Assembly (NCBI GenBank): GCA_002342365.1
Contig: DDPV01000045.1
Location: 1-51,802 of the forward strand
Direction: 5' to 3'
DNA: 51,802 nucleotides
Origin: Burkholderiales bacterium UBA2459
GTDB taxonomy: Bacteria > Pseudomonadota > Gammaproteobacteria > Burkholderiales > Burkholderiaceae_E
Shown: one piece after another, positions 44,374 through 51,802 of the stretch
How the letters are laid out: every line of letters begins with the position of its first letter
Position numbering within the stretch: position 1 is the stretch's first letter
Made by a program: the position numbers and the translations under genes
The notes under the pieces: generated by a model
Database searches by the model: none
The model's input: only the letters and a program-made list of their open reading frames with translations
What the model was told of the DNA's origin: nothing

Positions 44374-46176
44374 ATGGCCACGAGGCGTTCAAAAGATCAA
44401 GACGTTTCCACCGACAAGGCAAAACCCACTGCAGGCAAGCGCAGCAATTCAAAAAGGCCAAAGCCCATACCCGCTGCGCAGGCTCAGGCGCAGGCTCACG
44501 CTCAGGCTTTAGGTGCATCGGAGCCTGCGAGCGCCCCTCATGAGCAGGGCCTTCAAGAGGTTCAGGACGCCTGGGCTTCGGTTCTTCAACCCTGGGCGAG
44601 CATGCCGGCATGGCGAGTCGACCCGCAGGCATTAAGCGACTTGCAAAAGGAGTATTTGCAGCGTGCGCAAGGCTTGATGTCCTCAGCCGAAGCCTCAGCA
44701 GTTCGCGCCGATAAACGCTTCAGTCACGAGGCTTGGAATCAGGGACCTTTTGCGATGGCAGCCTCGCTTTACCTGCTTCATGCTGAGTTTATGGCGCGAA
44801 TTGCTGAACTGGTCGAGGCCGATGACAAGACCAAAGAGCGGATCAGATTTGCCACCGAGCAATGGGTTGAGGCTGCTTCCCCATCGAACTTTCTCGCAAC
44901 CAATCCCGAGGCGCAACAGCGCATGATCGAATCGGGCGGCGAAAGTCTTCGTCAGGGCATGGAAAATCTGATGCACGATGTTGCTGCTGGGCGTATTTCG
45001 CAATCAGATGAGAAGGCCTTTGAGGTGGGCCGCAATGTTGCGACTTCCGAAGGCGCGGTTGTGTTTCGCAACGCCTTGATGGAAATCATCCAATACAAGC
45101 CCTTGACTGCGACCGTGGCTAAGCGGCCTTTGCTGATGATTCCGCCCTGCATCAATAAGTTTTATATTTTAGATCTCCAGCCGGATAACTCACTGGTCCA
45201 GCACTGCCTTTCCGAGGGCATTCAGGTCTTCATGCTGTCTTGGCGAAACGTGGACGCCTCGCTGGGTCATCTGGGCTGGGACGATTATCTTGAAGCTGGC
45301 GCCATTGAGGCGATTCGTGTTGTTCAGGAGATCAGCAATCAGGAAGCGATCAACCTGCTCGGGTTTTGTGTTGGCGGAACGATTGTGGGCGCTGCATTGG
45401 CAGCACTTGCCGCGCGCCAAACGTATCCGATTGCTTCGCTCACCTTGCTCACCACATTGCTCGATTTTTCGCATCCCGGCATCCTCGGTGTCTTTATCGA
45501 TGAACAACATGTGCGGATGCGCGAGCAGAGCCTGGGCGCTGGCGGTGTGATGCATGGCAAGGAGTTAGCCGCCACCTTCTCAGCGCTCCGTCCAAACGAC
45601 CTGGTCTGGAATTATGTGGTCAACAACTATCTCAAGGGAGAGCGGCCCGCTGCCTTCGATCTTTTGTACTGGAATGCGGATTCAACCAATTTGCCGGGTC
45701 CGATGTTTGCCTGGTACCTCAGACATATGTATTTGCAAAACGAGCTGGTTCAACCTAATCGCCTCAACTGTCTGGGTGTGCCGATTGATCTCGGTGCGAT
45801 CGACGTGCCGAGCTATATTTTTGCAGCCCGTGAGGACCACATCGTGCCCTGGCCCGCAGCCTACTTGAGCACCCAGCACCTGGGCGGTGAAAAGCGGTTC
45901 GTGCTGGGAGCAAGCGGGCATATTGCCGGCACGATCAACGCAGCCCGGCGAAATCGTCGAAGCTATTGGATCGCTGAGCCGCAGCATTTGCCGACTGATC
46001 ATGAAGCCTGGCTTGCCGCGGCTCAAGAGCATCCGGGCAGCTGGTGGTTGGACTGGTCCAACTGGCTGGCAAGCTATCGGGGTGGCGAGCGTAAAGCACC
46101 TGTGAGGCTGGGACATGCGAGCTATCCGATACTGGATGCTGCCCCTGGCCCTTACGTGAAACAGCGCGCGGATTGA
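44374..46176 (+). CDS. phaC: Class I poly(3-hydroxyalkanoate) synthase
   Basis: The 600-residue enzyme polymerises (R)-3-hydroxyacyl-CoA into storage polyester at the granule surface. The N-terminal domain includes SNFLATNPEA near 171. The alpha/beta-hydrolase core has the modified lipase box GFCVGG with nucleophile Cys332, an Asp in AAREDHIVPW and a His in GASGHIAG. The first 60 residues are basic and low-complexity with an Ala-Gln alternation (residues 35-46). The start ATG follows GGAGG by 6 bases; the frame is open 33 codons further. phaB is directly downstream; the thiolase gene usually found between them is absent. Confidence 0.96.
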   Translation: MATRRSKDQDVSTDKAKPTAGKRSNSKRPKPIPAAQAQAQAHAQALGASEPASAPHEQGLQEVQDAWASVLQPWASMPAWRVDPQALSDLQKEYLQRAQGLMSSAEASAVRADKRFSHEAWNQGPFAMAASLYLLHAEFMARIAELVEADDKTKERIRFATEQWVEAASPSNFLATNPEAQQRMIESGGESLRQGMENLMHDVAAGRISQSDEKAFEVGRNVATSEGAVVFRNALMEIIQYKPLTATVAKRPLLMIPPCINKFYILDLQPDNSLVQHCLSEGIQVFMLSWRNVDASLGHLGWDDYLEAGAIEAIRVVQEISNQEAINLLGFCVGGTIVGAALAALAARQTYPIASLTLLTTLLDFSHPGILGVFIDEQHVRMREQSLGAGGVMHGKELAATFSALRPNDLVWNYVVNNYLKGERPAAFDLLYWNADSTNLPGPMFAWYLRHMYLQNELVQPNRLNCLGVPIDLGAIDVPSYIFAAREDHIVPWPAAYLSTQHLGGEKRFVLGASGHIAGTINAARRNRRSYWIAEPQHLPTDHEAWLAAAQEHPGSWWLDWSNWLASYRGGERKAPVRLGHASYPILDAAPGPYVKQRAD

Positions 46177-46286
46177 GTCGAAAAGAAATCTAAATCGCTC
46201 GGCTACAAGGGCTTGTGGCACGATGCCAGTGCAGAATCAGGCCGGTTTTGCCAATTGCATCTTGATCAACAAGCGAGGAGACAGGG

Positions 46287-47024
46287 ATGACACAACGTGT
46301 TGCATATGTGACAGGGGGTATGGGCGGTATCGGGACAGCGATTTGCCAGCGAATGCACAAAGAGGGCTATCTGGTCATCGCCGGATGTGGCCCGAGCCGC
46401 GACCACGCAAAATGGATTGCGGAGCAGTCGCAAGAGGGCTATCAATTCCATGCCTCGGTCGGCAATGTAGGCGACTGGCAATCAACGAAAGAAGCCTTTG
46501 ATCGCGTCAAAGCAGACTTTGGTAACCCCGATGTACTGGTCAATAACGCAGGGATTACTCGGGATGGAACCTTTCGGAAAATGTCGGTGGACGATTGGCG
46601 CGCGGTGATCGATACCAATTTGAACTCGCTCTTTAACGTCACCAAGCAGGTCATCGAGGGCATGCTTGATAAGGGTTTTGGTCGCATCATCAATATTTCA
46701 TCGGTGAACGGACAAAAGGGTCAGTTCGGACAAACTAATTACTCCACGGCAAAGGCCGGAATTCATGGCTTCACCATGGCTTTGGCGCAGGAAGTGGCCA
46801 ATAAGGGCATCACCGTCAATACGGTGTCACCCGGCTACATTGGCACCGAGATGGTTTCGGCCATGCGTCCGGATGTTTTGGAGAAAATCGTCGCGGGTAT
46901 TCCGGTCAAGCGTCTGGGCACGCCGCATGAGATCGGTTCGATTGTGGCCTGGATCGCAAGCGATGAAGGCGGCTTTGCAACGGGCGCTGACTTTTCGCTC
47001 AACGGTGGTTTACACATGGGCTGA
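46287..47024 (+). CDS. phaB: Acetoacetyl-CoA reductase
   Basis: The 245-residue short-chain dehydrogenase reduces acetoacetyl-CoA to (R)-3-hydroxybutyryl-CoA with NADPH. It has the cofactor motif TGGMGGIG, NNAGITRD, the catalytic Ser/Tyr/Lys (NISSVNGQKGQFGQTNYSTAKAG) and the PhaB-like SPGYIGTEMV. FabG is the close alternative; position between phaC and phaR, and the GGMGGIG cofactor loop, favour PhaB. GAGGAGACAGGG directly upstream is the ribosome-binding site. Confidence 0.95.
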   Translation: MTQRVAYVTGGMGGIGTAICQRMHKEGYLVIAGCGPSRDHAKWIAEQSQEGYQFHASVGNVGDWQSTKEAFDRVKADFGNPDVLVNNAGITRDGTFRKMSVDDWRAVIDTNLNSLFNVTKQVIEGMLDKGFGRIINISSVNGQKGQFGQTNYSTAKAGIHGFTMALAQEVANKGITVNTVSPGYIGTEMVSAMRPDVLEKIVAGIPVKRLGTPHEIGSIVAWIASDEGGFATGADFSLNGGLHMG

Positions 47025-47120
47025 TCGAAGCGCGACGCTCCGTCGCGAGCATCCGATTGCGCCGGGACCGCTTGATTCAGCCCGGCGTTTGAAGCGTTTT
47101 GCAATCCGGGATAAAACAGC

Positions 47121-47690
47121 ATGCAGGCAGTCAGACAAATCAAGAAATACCCCAACCGTCGCCTCTACGACACCCAAAGCAGCAGCTACATCACGCTAGG
47201 TGACGTCAAACAACTGGTATTGGCCGGCGATCGGATTCGGGTTGAAGACGCAAAGACCCACGAGGACCTCACGCGCAGCATTTTGCTGCAAATCATTCTT
47301 GAGGAGGAGGCAGGTGGCACGCCGCTTTTCTCAAGCGAAATGCTTGCGCAAATGATCAGGTTTTACGGGCACGCGATGCAGGGGATGATGGGTACTTATC
47401 TTGAGAAAACCCTGCAAAGCTTTGTTGAGATTCAAACCCGGATGACTGATCAGTCCAAGGCCTTGTACGACGGGAACAAGACGATGCCCAACCCGGAATT
47501 GTGGACGCAATTCATGGCTGGGCAGGCGCCGTTATTTCAAACCATGATGGCCAACTACATCGATCAGTCAAAAAACATGTTTGTGCAAATGCAAGAACAA
47601 ATGCAACAACAAACCCGCAACATGTTTCAAGGCTTTCCCTTTCAGGCGCCTTCGGGTGACGCCGGCGATCGCGAAGAAGGAAAGTCTTGA
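47121..47690 (+). CDS. phaR: Polyhydroxyalkanoate synthesis repressor PhaR
   Basis: The 189-residue protein begins with the PHB/PHA accumulation regulator DNA-binding domain (RQIKKYPNRRLYDTQSSSYITLGDVKQLVL, then EDLTRSILLQIILEEE). The C-terminus is Met/Gln-rich and amphipathic (FVQMQEQMQQQTRNMFQGFPF), suited to binding the polymer granule. PhaR represses phasin and its own gene and is released when it binds PHB. The gene follows phaB by 96 bases and ends 6 bases before rimO, with which it is probably co-transcribed. Confidence 0.96.
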   Translation: MQAVRQIKKYPNRRLYDTQSSSYITLGDVKQLVLAGDRIRVEDAKTHEDLTRSILLQIILEEEAGGTPLFSSEMLAQMIRFYGHAMQGMMGTYLEKTLQSFVEIQTRMTDQSKALYDGNKTMPNPELWTQFMAGQAPLFQTMMANYIDQSKNMFVQMQEQMQQQTRNMFQGFPFQAPSGDAGDREEGKS

Positions 47691-47696
47691 TCGGGT

Positions 47697-49049
47697 ATGA
47701 ATAAAGATCCTGCTGTAGGTTTTGTATCTCTGGGTTGTCCCAAGGCGCTGGTCGATTCCGAACGCATCATCACGCAACTGCGTGCCGAAGGTTATCGAAT
47801 CGCCGCCGACTACGCAGGTGCAGACCTGGTGGTAGTCAACACCTGCGGTTTTATCGATGCCGCGGTTCAGGAATCGCTTGACAGTATCGGCGAGGCGATT
47901 CGCGAGCAGGGCAAGGTGATCGTCACCGGCTGCCTTGGACAGCGCAGCAATGCTCAGGGCGAGAACCTTGTGCAAAGCCTGCACCCAAAGGTGCTGGCAG
48001 TGACCGGACCTCATGCGCGAGACGAAGTGATGGCGCATGTCCACCGTTTTCTTCCCAAGCCGCATGACCCCTATGTTGATCTCGTTCCCGAAGCCGGAAT
48101 CAAGCTCACCCCAGCGCACTATGCTTATCTGAAAATTTCAGAGGGTTGCAATCACCGGTGTAGTTTTTGTATCATTCCATCGATGCGTGGCGATCTTGTC
48201 AGCCGACCCATCGGCGAAGTCATGCGTGAGGCCGAGGCTTTGGTGCGGGCCGGGGTGAAGGAACTGTTGGTGATATCACAGGATACCTCCGCCTACGGCG
48301 TGGATATCCGGTATCGCACCGGTTTTGTTCAAGGGCGGCCGGTTCGAACGCGCCTTACCGAGCTTGTGAAGGCGCTCGCAAGCCTCGGTGTCTGGTTGCG
48401 TTTGCATTATGTTTACCCCTATCCGCATGTGGATGAGCTTTTTGAGTTGATGGCGCAAGGATTGCTGTTGCCCTATCTGGATGTGCCTTTTCAGCATGCG
48501 AACCGGCGAATCCTGAAGCTCATGAAGCGACCGGCGAGCGCCGAGGATGTGCTTCGGCGCATTGAGACCTGGCGCAAACAGTGTCCGGACCTCACCCTGC
48601 GCAGCACCTTTATTGCAGGCTTTCCCTCAGAAACCGAAGCCGAGTTTCAGGAGCTGCTGGACTTTCTCACCGAGGCCAAAATTGACCGGGCTGGCTGCTT
48701 TGCCTACTCGCCGGTCGATGGCGCTGCGGCCAATAACATTGAGGGAGCGATTGGCGAATCGATCCGCGAGCAGCGGCGCGATCGTCTGATGCAGCATCAG
48801 GCGGCCATCAGCAGAACACAGTTAAAGCGCTGGAAAGGACGTCGTCTTCAAGTGCTGATCGATGAAGTCGAGCGCGATGAGCTCGGACAGATTGTGGGTG
48901 CGGTGGCCCGCAGCGCTGCTGACGCGCCGGAGATCGACGGCCGGGTTTACCTGCGGCCCCATGAAAGCTTGAAGGTGGGGGCCTTTGTTACAGCACGAAT
49001 TACCCGCAGTGACGATTACGACTTGTACGCATCGGTCACCCGGTCCTAA
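47697..49049 (+). CDS. rimO: Ribosomal protein S12 methylthiotransferase RimO
   Basis: The 450-residue radical-SAM enzyme methylthiolates an aspartate of S12. It has an N-terminal MTTase domain (SLGCPKALVDSERI, VVNTCGFIDAA, VTGCLGQR, giving three cysteines for one cluster), the radical-SAM motif EGCNHRCSFCIIPSMRG, and a C-terminal TRAM domain (GRRLQVLIDEV to the end). All six cluster cysteines are visible. The stop overlaps the convergent MAPEG gene stop by four bases. Confidence 0.96.
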   Translation: MNKDPAVGFVSLGCPKALVDSERIITQLRAEGYRIAADYAGADLVVVNTCGFIDAAVQESLDSIGEAIREQGKVIVTGCLGQRSNAQGENLVQSLHPKVLAVTGPHARDEVMAHVHRFLPKPHDPYVDLVPEAGIKLTPAHYAYLKISEGCNHRCSFCIIPSMRGDLVSRPIGEVMREAEALVRAGVKELLVISQDTSAYGVDIRYRTGFVQGRPVRTRLTELVKALASLGVWLRLHYVYPYPHVDELFELMAQGLLLPYLDVPFQHANRRILKLMKRPASAEDVLRRIETWRKQCPDLTLRSTFIAGFPSETEAEFQELLDFLTEAKIDRAGCFAYSPVDGAAANNIEGAIGESIREQRRDRLMQHQAAISRTQLKRWKGRRLQVLIDEVERDELGQIVGAVARSAADAPEIDGRVYLRPHESLKVGAFVTARITRSDDYDLYASVTRS

Positions 49050-49426
49050 GAAATAGTAAGACCAATCAGCCCGAGCGCACTGCCATAGCCGATCAACCAG
49101 ACCAGGCTGCGGAGCGTGGCCTTATCGACATAGTAAGCCCAAAGATAAAGTAGCCTGGCACCGATAAAACTGATACAAAGTGCATCACGGTGATTTGCGT
49201 CGACCTCGTGCTGCATCGCAAAGAGTAAGGCTGCGGCGAAGACGATCAGGGCTTCCCAGCAGTTAGCCTGTGCTGCCAGCGCACGTTGCCGTCGTGGCTC
49301 TTGCATTTGCTGTGCCCATTGTCGCGGCTGACGGTTGTCGTAGTCGCTTGCGCCCCATTTTTGCAAGCCCGCCGCAACAATGGGCATGACGCAGGCAAGA
49401 AGAAGGCTGTAGGCCGGAATAGTCAT
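49046..49426 (-). CDS. MAPEG-family integral membrane protein
   Basis: The 126-residue protein has four predicted membrane helices and the MAPEG pattern: a first helix, a polar loop with QEPRRQRALAAQANCWEALIVFAAALL (the E-N/Q-A-F-like helix), then ISFIGARLLYLWAYYVDKATLRSLVWLIGYGSALGLI (R-x-x-Y-x-x-x-Y). Bacterial members are of unknown function; eukaryotic ones are glutathione-dependent enzymes of lipid metabolism. The ATG at 49426 has GGAG 7 bases upstream, inside the end of serB, and overlaps the serB stop in an ATGA junction. Confidence 0.85.
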   Translation of the reverse strand: MTIPAYSLLLACVMPIVAAGLQKWGASDYDNRQPRQWAQQMQEPRRQRALAAQANCWEALIVFAAALLFAMQHEVDANHRDALCISFIGARLLYLWAYYVDKATLRSLVWLIGYGSALGLIGLTIS

Positions 49427-50427
49427 CGCTGCACTCCTTCGAGTTGACCAATCGCTTGCTGCAGGCAAGGATGCCGGGTTTCTTCAAAGTGCTCAAGCAA
49501 GGCGTCGAGACCCAGCGCACGAAAGCTCAGCGCAGCCTGCGCCGCCACCACAGGCTTTGCGCGGTAGCAGGCGCTTAGCCCTGCGATCGCCATCATCGCC
49601 AAATCGTTGGCGCCGTCACCCACTGCGATGCTTTGTTGGCGCTCAAGCCCCCATTGCAATAAAAATGCGTCGACAAAGCGCGCCTTTGCCTGCGCATTCA
49701 GAATCGAGCCGATCAGGCCTCCATCCAGCATTCCATCGCTCACCGATAGCCGATTGGCACGGCATGCATCAGCGCCTATCATCTGCGCAACCACATCCAC
49801 GATCGGATGAAAACCGCCCGACAGCACCACGATTTTGATGTTCTTCTGTCGCGCACAATCGGCCAAGCGTGCAACACCCGGCTGCAGTCGCAACTTTTCG
49901 CGGATCAAACGCTGCATCAACTCGGGGCTTTGCCCTTTCAAAAGCTGCACGCGCTGCCTTAAGCTCTCATCGTAGTCAGCGATTTCACCGCGCATTGCTG
50001 CCTCGGTAATGGCTGCGACCTGCTCGCCGCATCCGGCGTAGGCGGCCATTTCGTCAAGGCATTCGATATTGATCAGCGTGGAATCCATATCAAAGGCCAT
50101 CATGCCAAAGTCCTGCCAACGCCGCTGCAGATTCAACACGTTCACATCAAGTCCTTCTCGTGTCGCCAGCGAAAGGCACAATGACTTCGTATCATCAGCG
50201 GGGCTCACTGCCAGCATCATCTTGTGGGCGATCAACTCGGTTTGCGCCTTGAATTCCAGACCAAGCGGCGGTCGCAACAAGGCGTTGCTGGCTGAAAGTG
50301 ACTGCTCAGCCCACGCCGGATCAATATCGCCTTGAATCAGCAGCAGGCTATGCTTGGGCCCTGAAGCGATTGCTGCGGACTGATGGCTTTTCGTCTTGGC
50401 GCTTGCTTGATTGATAGGTGGCGCCAT
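49423..50427 (-). CDS. serB: Phosphoserine phosphatase
   Basis: The 334-residue HAD phosphatase performs the last step of serine synthesis. The nucleophile motif FDMDSTLINIECLDEMA, motif II VVLSGGFHPIVD, and motif III/IV VGDGANDLAMMAIAGLS are intact; the first 110 residues form the N-terminal ACT-like regulatory half. The length is close to E. coli SerB (322). The ATG is one base after the mfd stop codon, so the pair is translationally coupled. Confidence 0.95.
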   Translation of the reverse strand: MAPPINQASAKTKSHQSAAIASGPKHSLLLIQGDIDPAWAEQSLSASNALLRPPLGLEFKAQTELIAHKMMLAVSPADDTKSLCLSLATREGLDVNVLNLQRRWQDFGMMAFDMDSTLINIECLDEMAAYAGCGEQVAAITEAAMRGEIADYDESLRQRVQLLKGQSPELMQRLIREKLRLQPGVARLADCARQKNIKIVVLSGGFHPIVDVVAQMIGADACRANRLSVSDGMLDGGLIGSILNAQAKARFVDAFLLQWGLERQQSIAVGDGANDLAMMAIAGLSACYRAKPVVAAQAALSFRALGLDALLEHFEETRHPCLQQAIGQLEGVQR

Positions 50428-50428
50428 C

Positions 50429-51802
50429 TCAGGCTGCTTTCAGTTGCTGAATCAATTCACGGACTTTTTGGCTGCGGCTATCAAGGTCCTCAGTGAGCAT
50501 TGCAACACGCAGGCGATCGGATCCAAGCATTTTCGCGTCTTTGCGTCGTTGTAGAAAACGGATCAATTGTCCGGGCTCTACCGCGGTATCTTTTCCAAAC
50601 TGTAAAACGATCGCTTGGCTGTGGGCGTCAATTTTTGATACACCAATGGATTGACCCAGCAGTCGAAGGCGGTGGCTTTGCACCAAAGTCTGCGTGGGCA
50701 GCGGCATCTTGCCAAAACGATCGATAATCTCTTCATGAAGTTCGCGTACGTCATCTTCATGCTCACAGGCAGCGAGTCGCTTGTAGAGCACGAGGCGCTC
50801 TTGAATATCGGGGCAATAGTGGCTTGGCAGCAGCGCCGGTGCATGTAAATTGATTTCGGTAACGACTGCAAGTGGGGCTCCCAAATCGGGTTCCCGTCCC
50901 GCCTTGAGCGAACGCACCGCTGCGTTGAGCATCTCGCTATAAAGCGAAAAACCGACCTCAATCAAGTTGCCCGATTGCGAATCGCCCAGAACCTCTCCTG
51001 CGCCGCGAATCTCAAGATCGTGCATGGCCAGATAAAAGCCTGAACCGAGCTCTTCCATCATTTGAATCGCGTCGAGCCGCTTTTGTGCATCCTTGGTGAT
51101 TGCTGTCTCATCGGGAATCAGCAAGTATGCATAGGCTTGGTGGTGCGAGCGCCCCACGCGGCCTCGCAGTTGGTGCAACTGTGCGAGTCCAAATCGGTCC
51201 GAACGATGAATGATGATGGTATTGGCGCTTGGGACGTCAATGCCGGTCTCAATGATGGTGGTGCATAAGAGCAGATGAAAACGCTGCGCATGAAAGTCGC
51301 GCATGACCCGCTCGAGTTCGCGCTCGCCCATCTGGCCATGGCCAACAACAATCGATGCTTCGGGGACGAGCTCGCGAAGTTTTTGTGCACGATTTTCGAT
51401 GGTTTCGACTTCGTTATGAAGAAAATAAATCTGACCACCGCGCTTTAACTCACGAAGAATCGCTTCGCGAATAATGCCTTCGGTTTCCTTGCGCACAAAG
51501 GTCTTGATGGCCAGTCGGCGCTGGGGCGCTGTCGCGATGACCGAAAAGTCCCGAATGCCTTCCATGCTCATTGCAAGCGTTCGCGGGATCGGCGTTGCTG
51601 TCAGGGTGAGCACATCGACTTCGGCCCTGAGATTTTTGAGAGCCTCTTTTTGCCGCACGCCAAAGCGATGCTCCTCATCGATAATCACAAGGCCAAGATT
51701 TGAAAACTTCACATCATTTGATAACAATTTGTGTGTTCCAATCACGATATCGACTTGTCCCTTGCCTAGGGCATCGATCGTCTGACGAATCTCTTTAGCA
51801 CT
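50429..51802 (-). CDS. mfd: Transcription-repair coupling factor Mfd, C-terminal part (truncated by window edge)
   Basis: The frame is open to the right edge: codons beyond the internal GTG at 51745 read SAKEIRQTIDALGKGQVDIV, matching Mfd, so 457 C-terminal residues of a protein of about 1150 are present. Translocase motifs are visible: IGTHKLL, the DEEHRFG box, LTATPIPRTLAMSMEGIRD, TTIIETGIDVPSANTIII and QLRGRVGRSHHQAYAYLL, followed by the C-terminal TRCF domain. Mfd displaces stalled RNA polymerase and recruits UvrA. Confidence 0.96.
   Translation of the reverse strand, partial: SAKEIRQTIDALGKGQVDIVIGTHKLLSNDVKFSNLGLVIIDEEHRFGVRQKEALKNLRAEVDVLTLTATPIPRTLAMSMEGIRDFSVIATAPQRRLAIKTFVRKETEGIIREAILRELKRGGQIYFLHNEVETIENRAQKLRELVPEASIVVGHGQMGERELERVMRDFHAQRFHLLLCTTIIETGIDVPSANTIIIHRSDRFGLAQLHQLRGRVGRSHHQAYAYLLIPDETAITKDAQKRLDAIQMMEELGSGFYLAMHDLEIRGAGEVLGDSQSGNLIEVGFSLYSEMLNAAVRSLKAGREPDLGAPLAVVTEINLHAPALLPSHYCPDIQERLVLYKRLAACEHEDDVRELHEEIIDRFGKMPLPTQTLVQSHRLRLLGQSIGVSKIDAHSQAIVLQFGKDTAVEPGQLIRFLQRRKDAKMLGSDRLRVAMLTEDLDSRSQKVRELIQQLKAA

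Noticed and set aside
46205..46235. TGGCACG followed by TGC upstream of phaB, resembling a sigma-54 promoter
   Set aside because: The GC of the -12 element is about three bases out of register with the required GG-N10-GC spacing.

Overview
The window comes from the chromosome of a betaproteobacterium, most probably of the order Burkholderiales. The evidence is gene order as well as gene content: tRNA-Val/thrS/infC/rpmI/rplT/pheS/pheT/ihfA/merR/tRNA-Pro, mdh divergent from a GntR regulator followed by sdhCDAB-sdhE-gltA-odhA-odhB-lpdA-zapE, and bamD divergent from rluD-pgeF-phaC-phaB-phaR-rimO. I recognise these blocks from that order by memory, not by a search. I cannot name a genus. No phage, insertion sequence, CRISPR array or defence locus is visible; this is essentially a dense housekeeping region.

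Layout. 1-9.3 kb is the most mixed part: the 5' end of a tRNA-Ser at the left edge, a YghU-type glutathione transferase, an alpha/beta hydrolase, a WYL regulator divergent from a geranylgeranyl-reductase-like flavoprotein, a thioredoxin-TPR co-chaperone (CnoX type), two small uncharacterised proteins, and a divergent iron-type ABC transporter pair that lacks a binding protein. 9.4-17.6 kb is the translation block. It includes infC starting at an ATC codon, ribosomal proteins L35 and L20, both PheRS subunits, IHF-alpha and two tRNA genes.

17.6-37.5 kb is a central-metabolism block on two divergent arms. The minus arm carries mdh, prpB, prpC, an MliC-like secreted protein, acnA and an amidase. 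It ends at a bidirectional terminator next to tRNA-Pro. The plus arm carries a GntR/UTRA regulator, sdhCDAB, sdhE, gltA, odhA, odhB and lpdA. Together they encode citrate synthase, aconitase, 2-oxoglutarate dehydrogenase with its E3, succinate dehydrogenase and malate dehydrogenase, plus two enzymes of the 2-methylcitrate cycle for propionyl-CoA. An inverted repeat lies in the mdh/gntR intergenic space.

37.5-41.3 kb is a tightly packed run: zapE, a YdcH-like protein, a YoaA/DinG-type helicase with a probable TTG start, and a secreted protein. 41.4-49.0 kb holds bamD (minus) and rluD, pgeF, phaC, phaB, phaR, rimO (plus). The polyhydroxyalkanoate cluster has synthase, reductase and regulator but no beta-ketothiolase. 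49.0-51.8 kb (minus) holds an MAPEG-family membrane protein, serB and the C-terminal part of mfd, which runs off the right edge.

I did not find a convincing undescribed multi-gene system. The points most worth a second look are the ATC start of infC, the MliC-like protein inside the prp/acnA operon, the missing 2-methylcitrate dehydratase and thiolase genes, the operator-like repeat between mdh and gntR, and an 8-residue tandem repeat in the MerR regulator.
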